DNA of 64,000 bases, taken from Paulinella micropora (lineage: Eukaryota; Cercozoa; Imbricatea; Euglyphida; Paulinellidae). The position numbers and the translations under genes were made by a program. Each line of letters opens with the position of its first letter. Position 1 is the stretch's first letter. Below the pieces are notes generated by a model. That model worked only from the letters and a program-made list of their open reading frames with translations, had not been told where the DNA came from and made no database searches. Shown piece by piece: positions 37,142 to 48,195 of this stretch. The DNA lies in NCBI GenBank assembly GCA_019918135.1, contig WBZZ01002926.1:108034-172033 (forward strand), read 5' to 3'.

Positions 37142-40100
37142 AGCAAGTAAGCAAGTAAGCAAGTAAGCAAGTAAGCAAGTAAGCAAGTAAGCAAGTAAGC
37201 AAGTAAGCAAGTAAAGCAAGTAAGCAAGTAAGCAAGTAAGCAAGTAAGCAAGTAAGCAGAACAAGTAAGCAAGTAAGCAAGTAAGCAATAAGATAAGCAA
37301 GTAAGCAAGTAAGCAAGTAAGCAAGTAAGCAAAAAAAACAATAAGCAAGTAAGCAATAAGCAAGTAAGCAAGTAAGCAAGTAAGCAGTAAGCAAGTAAGC
37401 AAGTAAGCAAGTAAGCAAGTAAGCAAGTAAGCAATAAGCAAAAGCAAGTAACAAGTAAGCAAGTAAGCAAAAAAGTAAGCAAGTAAGCAAGTAAGCAAGT
37501 AAGCAAGTAAGCAAGTAAGCAAGTAAGCAAGTAAGCAAGTAAGCAAGTAAGCAAGTAAGCAAGTAAGCAAGTAAGCAAGTAAGCAATAAGCAAGTAAGCA
37601 AGTAAGCAAAGTAAGCAAAAAAAAGAAGCAAGTAAGCAAGTACAAGCAAGTAAGCAAGTAAGCAAGTAAGCAAGTAAGCAAAACAAGTAAGCAAGTAAGC
37701 AAGTAAGCAATAAGCAAGTAAGCAATAACAAAAAAGTAAGCAAGTAAGCAAGTAAAAGAAAGAATAAGCAAGTAAGCAAGTAAAAGAAAAGTAAGCAAGT
37801 AAGCAAGTAAGCAAGTAAGCAAGTAAGCAAGTAAGCAAGTAAGCAAAAAAGTAAGCAGTAAGCAAGTAAGCAAGTAAGCAAGTAAGCAAGTAAGCAAGTA
37901 AAGCAAGTAAGCAAGTAAGCAAAAAGTAAGCAAGTAAGCAAGTAAGCAAGTAAGCAAGTAAGCAAGTAAGCAAGTAAGCAAGTAAGCAAAAGTAAGCAAG
38001 TAAGCAAGTAAGCAAGTAAGCAAGTAAGCAAGTAAGCAAGTAAGCAAGTAAGCAAGTAAGCAAGTAAGCAAGTAAGCAAGTAAGCAAGTAAGCAAGTAAG
38101 CAAGTAAGCAAGTAAGCAAGTAAGCAAAGTAAAGCAAGTAAGCAATAAGCAAGTAAGCAAGTAAGCAAGTAAGCAAGTAAGCAAGTAAGCAAGTAAGCAA
38201 GTAAGCAAGTAAGCAAGTAAGCAAAGTAAGCAAGTAAAGGCAAGTAAGCAAGTAAGCAAGTAAGCAAGTAAGCAAGTAAGCAAGGTAAGCAAGTAAGCAA
38301 GTAAGCAAGTAAGCAAGTAAGCAAGTAAGCAAGTAAGCAAGTAAGCAAGTAAAGCAAAAAAAAAAGTAAGCAAGTAAGCAAGTAAGCAAAGTAAGCAAGT
38401 AAGCAAGTAAGCAAGTAAGCAAGTAAGCAAGTAAGCAAGTAAGCAAGTAAGCAAGTAAGCAAGTAAGCAAGTAAGCAAGTAAGCAAGTAAGCAAGTAAGC
38501 AAGTAAGCAAGTAAGCAAGTAAGCAAGTAAGCAAGTAAGCAAGTAAGCAAGTAAGCAAGGTAAGCAAGTAAGCAAGTAAGCAAGTAAGCAAGTAAGCAAG
38601 TAAGCAAGTAAGCAAGTAAGCAAGTAAGCAATGTAAGCAAGTAAGCAAGTAAGCAAGTAAGCAAAACAAGTAAGCAAGTAAGCAAGTAAGCAAGTAAGCA
38701 AAGTAACAAAAGCAAGTAAGCAAGTAAGCAAGTAAGCAAGTAAGCAAGTAAGCAAGTAAGCAAGTAAGCAAGTAAGCAAGTAAGCAAGTAAGCAAGTAAG
38801 CAAGTAAGCAAGTAAGCAAGTAAGCAAGTAAGCAAGTAAGCAAGTAAGCAAGTAAGCAAGTAAGCAAGTAAGCAAGTAAGCAAGTAAGCAAAGCAATAAG
38901 CAAGTAAGCAAGTAAGCAAGTAAGCAAGTAAGCAAGAAGCATAAGCAAGTAAGCAAGTAAGCAAGTAAGCAAGTAAGCAAGTAAGCAAGTAAGCAAGTAA
39001 GCAAAGTAAGCAAGTAAGCAAGTAAGCAAGTAAGCAAGTAAGCAAGTAAGCAAGTAAGCAAGTAAGCAAGTAAGCAAGTAAGCAAGTAAGCAAGTAAGAA
39101 GCAAGTAAGCAAGTAAGCAAGTAAGCAAGAGTAAGCAAGTAAGCAAGTAAGCAAGTAAGCAAGTAAGCAATAGTAAGCAAGTAAGCAAGTAAGCAAGTAA
39201 GCAAGTAAGCAAGTAAGCAAGTAAGCAAGTAAGCAAGTAAGTAAGCAAGTAAGCAAGTAAGCAAGTAAGCAAGCAAGTAAGCAAGTAAGCAAGTAAGCAA
39301 GTAAGCAAGTAAGCAAGTAAGCAAGTAAGCAAGTAAGCAAGTAAGCAAGTAAGCAAGTAAGCAAGTAAGCAAGTAAGCAAGTAAGCAAGTAAGCAATAAG
39401 CAAGTAAGCAAGTAAGCAAGTAAGCAAGTAAGCAAGTAAGCAAGTAAGCAAGTAAGCAAGTAAGCAAGTAAGCAAGTAAGCAAGTAAGCAAGTAAGGCAA
39501 GTAAGCAAGTAAGCAAGTAAGCAAGTAAGCAAGTAAGCAAGTAAGCAAGTAAGCAAGTAAGCAAGTAAGCAAGTAAGCAAGTAAGCAAGTTAAGCAAGTA
39601 AGCAAGTAAGCAAGTAAGCAAGTAAGCAAGTAAGCAAGTAAGCAAGTAAGCAAGTAAGCAAGTAAGCAAGTAAGCAAGTAAGCAAGTAAGCAAGTAAGCA
39701 AGTAAGCAAGTAAGCAAGTAAGCAAGTAAGCAAGTAAGCAAGTAAAAAAAATAAGCAAGTAAGCAAGTAAGCAAGTAAGCAAGTAAGCAAGTAAGCAAGT
39801 AAGCAAGTAAGCAAGTAAGCAAGTAAGCAAGTAAGCAAGTAAGCAAGTAAGCAAGTAAGCAAGTAAGCAAGTAAGCAAGTAAAGCAAGTAAGCAAGGTAA
39901 GCAAGTAAGCAAGTAAGCAAGTAAGCAAGTAAGCAAGTAAGCAAGTAAGCAAGTAAGCAAGTAAGCAAGTAAGCAAGTAAGCAAGTAAGCAAGTAAGCAA
40001 GTAAGCAAGTAAGCAAGTAAGCAAGTAAGCAAGTAAGCAAGTAAGCAAGTAAGCGAAGTAAGCAAGTAAGCAAGTAAGCAAGTAAGCAAGTAAGCAAGTA

Positions 40101-42040
40101 AGCAAGTAAGCAAGTAAGCAAAGTAAGCAAGTAAGCAAGTAAGCAAGTAAGCAAGTAAGCAAGGTAAGCAAGTAAGCAAGTAAGCAAGTAAGCAAGTAAG
40201 GCAAGTAAGCAAGTAAGCAAGTAAGCAAAGTAAGCAAGTAAGCAAGTAAGCAAGTAAGCAAGTAAGCAAGTAAGCAAGTAAGCAAGTAAGCAAGTAAGCA
40301 AGTAAGCAAGTAAGCAAGTAAGCAAGTAAGCAAGTAAGCAAGTAAGCAAGTAAGCAAGTAAGCAAGTAAGCAAGTAAGCAAGTAAGCAAGTAAGCAAGTA
40401 AGCAAGTAAGCAAGTAAGCAAGTAAGCAAGTAAGCAAGTAAGCAAGTAAGCAAGTAAGCAAGTAAGCAAGTAAGCAAGTAAGCAAGTAAGCAAGTAAGCA
40501 AGTAAGCAAGTAAGCAAGTAAGCAAGTAAGCAAGTAAGCAAGTAAGCAAGTAAGCAAGTAAGCAAGTAAGCAAGTAAGCAAGTAAGCAAGTAAGCAAGTA
40601 AGCAAGTAAGCAAGTAAGCAAGTAAGCAAGTAAGCAAGTAAGCAAGTAAGCAAGTAAGCAAGTAAGCAAGTAAGCAAGTAAGCAAGTAAGCAAGTAAGCA
40701 AGTAAGCAAGTAAGCAAGTAAGCAAGTAAGCAAGTAAGCAAGTAAGCAAGTAAGCAAGTAAGCAAGTAAGCAAGTAAGCAAGTAAGCAAGTAAGCAAGTA
40801 AGCAAGTAAGCAAGTAAGCAAGTAAGCAAGTAAGCAAGTAAGCAAGTAAGCAAGTAAGCAAGTAAGCAAGTAAGCAAGTAAGCAAGTAAGCAAGTAAGCA
40901 AGTAAGCAAGTAAGCAAGTAAGCAAGTAAGCAAGTAAGCAAGTAAGCAAGTAAGCAAGTAAGCAAGTAAGCAAGTAAGCAAGTAAGCAAGTAAGCAAGTA
41001 AGCAAGTAAGCAAGTAAGCAAGTAAGCAAGTAAGCAAGTAAGCAAGTAAGCAAGTAAGCAAGTAAGCAAGTAAGCAAGTAAGCAAGTAAGCAAGTAAGCA
41101 AGTAAGCAAGTAAGCAAGTAAGCAAGTAAGCAAGTAAGCAAGTAAGCAAGTAAGCAAGTAAGCAAGTAAGCAAGTAAGCAAGTAAGCAAGTAAGCAAGTA
41201 AGCAAGTAAGCAAGTAAGCAAGTAAGCAAGTAAGCAAGTAAGCAAGTAAGCAAGTAAGCAAGTAAGCAAGTAAGCAAGTAAGCAAGTAAGCAAGTAAGCA
41301 AGTAAGCAAGTAAGCAAGTAAGCAAGTAAGCAAGTAAGCAAGTAAGCAAGTAAGCAAGTAAGCAAGTAAGCAAGTAAGCAAGTAAGCAAGTAAGCAAGTA
41401 AGCAAGTAAGCAAGTAAGCAAGTAAGCAAGTAAGCAAGTAAGCAAGTAAGCAAGTAAGCAAGTAAGCAAGTAAGCAAGTAAGCAAGTAAGCAAGTAAGCA
41501 AGTAAGCAAGTAAGCAAGTAAGCAAGTAAGCAAGTAAGCAAGTAAGCAAGTAAGCAAGTAAGCAGTAAGCAAGTAAGCAAGTAAGCAAGTAAGCAAGTAA
41601 GCAAGTAAGCAAGTAAGCAAGTAAGCAAGTAAGCAAGTAAGCAAGTAAGCAAGTAAGCAAGTAAGCAAGTAAGCAAGTAAGCAAGTAAGCAAGTAAGCAA
41701 GTAAGCAAGTAAGCAAGTAAGCAAGTAAGCAAGTAAGCAAGTAAGCAAGTAAGCAAGTAAGCAAGTAAGCAAGTAAGCAAGTAAGCAAGTAAGCAAGTAA
41801 GCAAGTAAGCAAGTAAGCAAGTAAGCAAGTAAGCAAGTAAGCAAGTAAGCAAGTAAGCAAGTAAGCAAGTAAGCAAGTAAGCAAGTAAGCAAGTAAGCAA
41901 GTAAGCAAGTAAGCAAGTAAGCAAGTAAGCAAGTAAGCAAGTAAGCAAGTAAGCAAGTAAGCAAGTAAGCAAGTAAGCAAGTAAGCAAGTAAGCAAGTAA
42001 GCAAGTAAGCAAGTAAGCAAGTAAGCAAGTAAGCAAGTAA
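34908..42040. repeat. Satellite block 1, unit AAGCAAGT
   Basis: About 7.1 kb. The first part (34.9-39.9 kb) is irregular, with many indels, A insertions and missing bases. The last 1.8 kb (40.25-42.04 kb) is almost perfect. Confidence 0.95.
37103..37139. repeat. Poly-A tract inside satellite block 1
   Basis: 37 consecutive A replacing satellite units. The flanking 36-39 kb zone has further A-rich irregular units (AAAAAAG, AAAAGAAAG), so this is the most degenerate part of the array. It could be a retroposed tail, slippage of the A-rich unit or a poor-quality consensus. Confidence 0.9.
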
Positions 42041-45000
42041 GCAGTAAGCAGTAAGCAGGTAAGCAGTAAGCAGTAAGCAGTAAGCAGGTAAGCAGGTAAG
42101 CAGGTAAGCAGGTAAGCAGGTAAGCAGGTAAGCAGGTAAGCAGGTAAGCAGGTAAGCAGGTAGCAGGTAAGCAGGTAAGCAGGTAAGCAGGTAAGCAGGT
42201 AAGCAGGTAAGCAGGTAAGCAGGTAAGCAGGTAAGCAGGTAAGCAGGTAAGCAGGTAAGCAGGTAAGCAGGTAAGCAGGTAAGCAGGTAAGCAGGTAAGC
42301 AGGTAGCAGGTAAGCAGGTAAGCAGGTAAGCAGGTAAGCAGGTAAGCAGGTAAGCAGGTAAGCAGGTAAGCAGGTAAGCAGGTAAGCAGGTAAGCAGTAA
42401 GCAGGTAAGCAGGTAAGCAGGTAAGCAGGTAAGCAGGTAAGCAGGTAAGCAGTAAGCAGGTAAGCAGGTAAGCAGGTAAGCAGGTAAGCAGGTAAGCAGT
42501 AAGCAGGTAAGCAGGTAAGCAGGTAAGCAGGTAAGCAGGTAAGCAGGTAAGCAGGTAAGCAGGTAAGCAGGTAAGCAGGTAAGCAGGTAAGCAGGTAAGC
42601 AGGTAAGCAGGTAAGCAGGTAAGCAGGTAAGCAGGTAAGCAGGTAAGCAGGTAAGCAGGTAAGCAGGTAAGCAGGTAAGCAGGTAAGCAGGTAAGCAGGT
42701 AAGCAGGTAAGCAGGTAAGCAGGTAAGCAGGTAAGCAGGTAAGCAGTAAGCAGGTAAGCAGGTAAGCAGGTAAGCAGGTAAGCAGGTAAGCAGGTAAGCA
42801 GGTAAGCAGGTAAGCAGGTAAGCAGTGCAGGTAAGCAGGTAAGCAGGTAAGCAGGTAAGCAGGTAAGCAGGTAAGCAGGTAAGCAGGTAAGCAGGTAAGC
42901 AGGTAAGCAGGTAAGCAGGTAAGCAGGTAAGCAGGTAAGCAGGTAAGCAGGTAAGCAGGTAAGCAGGTAAGCAGGTAAGCAGGTAAGCAGGTAAGCAGGT
43001 AAGCAGGTAAGCAGGTAAGCAGGTAAGCAGGTAAGCAGGTAAGCAGGTAAGCAGGTAGCAGGTAAGCAGGTAAGCAGGTAAGCAGGTAAGCAGGTAAGCA
43101 GGTAAGCAGGTAAGCAGGTAAGCAGGTAAGCAGGTAAGCAGGTAAGCAGGTAAGCAGGTAAGCAGGTAAGCAGGTAAGCAGGTAAGCAGGTAAGCAGGTA
43201 AGCAGGTAAGCAGGTAAGCAGGTAAGCAGGTAAGCAGGTAAGCAGGTAAGCAGGTAAGCAGGTAGCAGGTAAGCAGGTAAGCAGGTAAGCAGGTAAGCAG
43301 GTAAGCAGGTAAGCAGGTAAGCAGGTAAGCAGGTAAGCAGGTAAGCAGGTAAGCAGGTAAGCAGGTAAGCAGGTAAGCAGGTAAGCAGGTAAGCAGGTAA
43401 GCAGGTAAGCAGGTAAGCAGGTAAGCAGGTAAGCAGGTAAGCAGGTAAGCAGGTAAGCAGGTAAGCAGGTAAGCAGGTAAGCAGGTAAGCAGGTAAGCAG
43501 GTAAGCAGGTAAGCAGGTAAGCAGGTAAGCAGGTAAGCAGGTAGCAGGTAAGCAGGTAAGCAGGTAAGCAGGTAAGCAGGTAAGCAGGTAAGCAGGTAAG
43601 CAGGTAAGCAGGTAAGCAGGTAAGCAGGTAAGCAGGTAAGCAGGTAAGCAGGTAAGCAGGTAAGCAGGTAAGCAGGTAAGCAGGTAAGCAGTAAGCAGGT
43701 AAGCAGGTAAGCAGGTAAGCAGGTAAGCAGGTAAGCAGGTAAGCAGGTAAGAGGTAAGCAGGTAAGCAGGTAAGCAGGTAAGCAGGTAAGCAGGTAAGCA
43801 GGTAAGCAGGTAAGCAGGTAAGCAGGTAAGCAGGTAAGCAGGTAAGCAGGTAAGCAGGTAAGCAGGTAAGCAGGTAAGCAGGTAAGCAGGTAAGCAGGTA
43901 AGCAGGTAAGCAGGTAAGCAGGTAAGCAGGTAAGCAGGTAAGCAGGTAAGCAGGTAAGCAGGTAAGCAGGTAAGCAGGTAAGCAGGTAAGCAGGTAAGCA
44001 GGTAAGCAGGTAAGCAGGTAAGCAGTAAGCAGGTAGCAGGTAAGCAGGTAAGCAGGTAAGCAGGTAAGCGGTAAGCAGGTAAGCAGGTAAGCAGGTAAGC
44101 AGGTAGCAGGTAAGCAGGTAAGCAGGTAAGCAGGTAAGCAGGTAAGCAGGTAAGCAGGTAAGCAGGTAAGCAGGTAAGCAGGTAAGCAGGTAAGCAGGTA
44201 AGCAGGTAAGCAGGTAAGCAGGTAAGCAGGTAAGGCAGGTAAGCAGGTAAGCAGGTAAGCAGGTAAGCAGGTAAGCAGGTAAGCAGTAAGCAGGTAAGCA
44301 GGTAAGCAGGTAAGCAGGTAAGCAGGTAAGCAGGTAAGCAGGTAAGCAGGTAAGCAGGTAAGCAGGTAAGCAGGTAAGCAGGTAAGCAGGTAAGCAGTAA
44401 GCAGGTAAGCAGGTAAGCAGGTAAGCAGGTAAGCAGGTAAGCAGGTAAGCAGGTAAGCAGGTAAGCAGGTAAGCAGGTAAGCAGGTAAGCAGGTAAGCAG
44501 TAAGCAAGGTAAGCAGGTAAGCAGTAAGCAGGTAAGCAGTAAGCAGGTAAGCAGGTAAGCAGGTAAGCAGGTAAGCAGGTAAGCAGGTAAGCAGGTAAGC
44601 AGGTAAGCAGGTAAGCAGGTAAGCAGTAAGCAGGTAAGCAGGTAAGCAGGTAAGCAGGTAAGCAGGTAAGCAGGTAAGCAGGTAAGCAGGTAAGCAGGTA
44701 AGCAGGTAAGCAGGTAGCAGGTAAGCAGGTAAGCAGGTAAGCAGGTAAGCAGGTAAGCAGGTAAGCAGGTAAGTCAGGTAAGCAGTAAGCAGGTAAGCAG
44801 GTAAAGCAGGTAAGCAGGTAAGCAGGTAAGCAGGTAAGCAGGTAAGCAGGTAAGCAGGTAAGCAGGTAAGCAGGTAAGCAGGTAAGCAGGTAAGCAGGTA
44901 AGCAGGTAAGCAGGTAAGCAGTAAGCAGGTAAGCAGGTAAGCAGGTAAGCAGGTAAGCAGGTAAGCAGGTAAGCAGGTAAGCAGGTAAGCAGGTAAGCAG

Positions 45001-46319
45001 GTAAGCAGGTAAGCAGGTAAGCAGGTAAGCAGGTAAGCAGGTAAGCAGGTAAGCAGGTAAGCAGGTAAGCAGGTAAGCAGGTAAGCAGGTAAGCAGGTAA
45101 GCAGGTAAGCAGGTAAGCAGGTAAGCAGGTAAGCAGGTAAGCAGGTAAGCAGGTAAGCAGGTAAGCAGGTAAGCAGGTAAGCAGGTAAGCAGGTAAGCAG
45201 GTAAGCAGGTAAGCAGGTAAGCAGGTAAGCAGGTAAGCAGGTAAGCAGGTAAGCAGGTAAGCAGGTAAGCAGGTAGCAGGTAAGCAGGTAAGCAGGTAAG
45301 CAGTAAGCAGGTAAGCAGGTAAGCAGGTAAGCAGGTAAGCAGGTAAGCAGGTAAGCAGGTAAGCAGTAAGCAGGTAAGCAGGTAAGCAGGTAAGCAGGTA
45401 AGCAGGTAAGCAGGTAAGCAGGTAAGCAGGTAAGCAGGTAAGCAGGTAAGCAGGTAAGCAGGTAAGCAGGTAAGCAGGTAAGCAGGTAAGCAGTAAGCAG
45501 GTAAGCAGGTAAGCAGGTAAGCAGGTAAGCAGTAAGCAGGTAAGCAGGTAAGCAGGTAAGCAGGTAAGCAGGTAAGCAGGTAAGCAGTAAGCAGTAAGCA
45601 GGTAAGCAGTAAGCAGGTAAGCAGGTAAGCAGGTAAGCAGGTAAGCAGGTAAGCAGGTAAGCAGGTAGCAGGTAAGCAGGTAAGCAGGTAAGCAGGTAAG
45701 CAGGTAAGCAGGTAAGCAGGTAAGCAGGTAAGCAGGTAAGCAGGTAAGCAGGTAAGCAGGTAAGCAGGTAAGCAGGTAAGCAGGTAAGCAGGTAAGCAGG
45801 TAAGCAGGTAAGCAGGTAAAGCAGGTAAGCAGGTAAGCAGGTAAGCAGGTAAGCAGGTAAGCAGGTAAGCAGGTAAGCAGGTAAGCAGGTAAGCAGGTAA
45901 GCAGGTAAGCAGGTAAGCAGGTAAGCAGGTAAGCAGTAAGCAGGTAAGCAGGTAGCAGGTAAGCAGGTAAGCAGGTAAGCAGGTAAGCAGGTAAGCAGGT
46001 AAGCAGGTAAGCAGGTAAGCAGGTAAGCAGGTAAGCAGGTAAGCAGGTAAGCAGGTAAGCAGGTAGTAAGCAGGTAAGCAGGTAAGCAGGTAAGCAGGTA
46101 GCAGGTAAGCAGTAAGCAGGTAAGCAGGTAAGCAGGTAAGCAGGTAAGCAGGTAAGCAGGTAAGCAGGTAAGCAGGTAAGCAGGTAAGCAGGTAAGCAGG
46201 TAAGCAGGTAAGCAGGTAAGCAGGTAAGCAGGTAAGCAGGTAAGCAGGTAAGCAGGTAAGCAGGTAAGCAGGTAAGCAGGTAAGCAGGTAAGCAGGTAAG
46301 AGCAGGTAAGCAGGTAAGC
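42041..46319. repeat. Satellite block 2, unit AAGCAGGT
   Basis: About 4.3 kb. It differs from block 1 by one A-to-G transition. The entry zone (42041-42075) has several 7-base units (GCAGTAA). Sporadic 1-base deletions occur throughout. Confidence 0.95.
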
Positions 46320-48195
46320 AGGTAGCAGGTAGCAGGTAAGCAGGTAGCAGGTAAGCAGGTAAGCAGGTAGCAGGTAAGCAGGTAGCAGGTGAGCAGGTAG
46401 CAGGTGACAGGTGAAGCAGGTAGCAGGTAGCAGGTGAGCAGGTAGCAGGTGAGCAGCAGTGAGCGGTAGCAGGTGAGCAGGTGAGCAGGTGAGCAGGTGA
46501 GCAGGTGAGCAGGTGAGCAGGTGAGCAGGTGAGCAGGTGAGCAGGTGAGCAGGTGAGCAGGTGAGCAGGTGAGCAGGTGAGCAGGTGAGCAGGTGAGCAG
46601 GTGAGCAGGTGAGCAGGTGAGCAGGTGAGCAGGTGAGCAGGTGAGCAGGTGAGCAGGTGAGCAGGTGCAGGTGAGCAGGTGAGCAGGTGAGCAGGTGAGC
46701 AGGTGAGCAGGTGAGCAGGTGAGCAGGTGAGCAGGTGAGCAGGTGAGCAGGTAGCAGGTGAGCAGGTGAGCAGGTGAGCAGGTGAGCAGGTGAGCAGGTG
46801 AGCAGGTGAGCAGGTGAGCAGGTGAGCAGGTGAGCAGGTGAGCAGGTGAGCAGGTGAGCAGGTGAGCAGGTGAGCAGGTGAGCAGGTGAGCAGGTGAGCA
46901 GGTGAGCAGGTGAGCAGGTGAGCAGGTGAGCAGGTGAAGGTGAGCAGGTGAGCAGGTGAGCAGGTGAGCAGGTGAGCAGGTGAGCAGGTGAGCAGGTGAG
47001 CAGTGAGCAGGTGAGCAGGTGAGCAGGTGAGCAGGTGAGCAGGTGAGCAGGTGAGCAGGTGAGCAGGTGAGCAGGTGAGCAGGTGAGCAGGTGAGCAGGT
47101 GAGCAGGTGAGCAGGTGAGCAGGTGAGCAGTGAGCAGGTGAGCAGGTGAGCAGGTGAGCAGGTGAGCAGGTGAGCAGGTGAGCAGGTGAGCAGGTGAGCA
47201 GGTGAGCAGGTGAGCAGGTGAGCAGGTGAGCAGGTGAGCAGGTGAGCAGGTGAGCAGGTGAGCAGGTGAGCAGGTGAGCAGGTGAGCAGGTGAGCAGGTG
47301 AGCGGTGAGCAGGTGAGCAGGTGAGCAGGTGAGCAGGTGAGCAGGTGAGCAGGTGAGCAGGTGAGCAGGTGAGCAGGTGAGCAGGTGAGCAGGTGAGCAG
47401 GTGAGCAGGTGAGCAGGTGAGCAGGTGAGCAGGTGAGCAGGTGAGCAGGTGAGCAGGTGAGCAGGTGAGCAGGTGAGCAGGTGAGCAGGTAGCAGGTGAG
47501 CAGGTGAGCAGGTGAGGCAGGTGAGCAGGTGAGCAGGTGAGCAGGTGAGCAGGTGAGCAGGTGAGCAGGTGAGCAGGTGAGCAGGTGAGCAGGTGAGCAG
47601 GTGAGCAGGTGAGCAGGTGAGCAGGTGAGCAGGTGAGCAGGTGAGCAGGTGAGCAGGTGAGCAGGTGAGCAGGTGAGCAGGTGAGCAGGTGAGCAGGTGA
47701 GCAGGTGAGCAGGTGAGCAGGTGAGCAGGTGAGCAGGTGAGCAGGTGAGCAGGTGAGCAGGTGAGCAGGTGAGCAGGTGAGCAGGTGAGCAGGTGAGCAG
47801 GTGAGCAGGAGCAGGTGAGCAGGTGAGCAGGTGAGCAGGTGAGCAGGTGAGCAGGTGAGCAGGTGAGCAGGTGAGCAGGTGAGCAGGTGAGCAGGTGAGC
47901 AGGTGAGCAGGTGAGCAGGTGAGCAGGTGAGCAGGTGAGCAGGTGAGCAGGTGAGCAGGTGAGCAGGTGAGCAGGTGAGCAGGTGAGCAGGTGAGCAGGT
48001 GAGCAGGTGAGCAGGTGAGCAGGTGAGCAGGTGAGTAGGTGAGCAGGTGAGCAGGTGAGCAGGTGAGCAGGTGAGCAGGTGAGCAGGTGAGCAGGTGAGC
48101 AGGTGAGCAGGTGAGCAGGTGAGCAGGTGAGCAGGTGAGCAGGTGAGCAGGTGAGCAGGTGAGCAGGTGAGTAGGTGAGCAGGTGAGCAGGTGAG
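46320..48195. repeat. Satellite block 3, unit GAGCAGGT
   Basis: About 1.9 kb. It differs from block 2 by one A-to-G transition. The first 150 bases are a mixed zone with 7-base units (GCAGGTA) and both variants. Two isolated GAGTAGGT units appear near 48031 and 48170, ahead of the next block. Confidence 0.95.
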
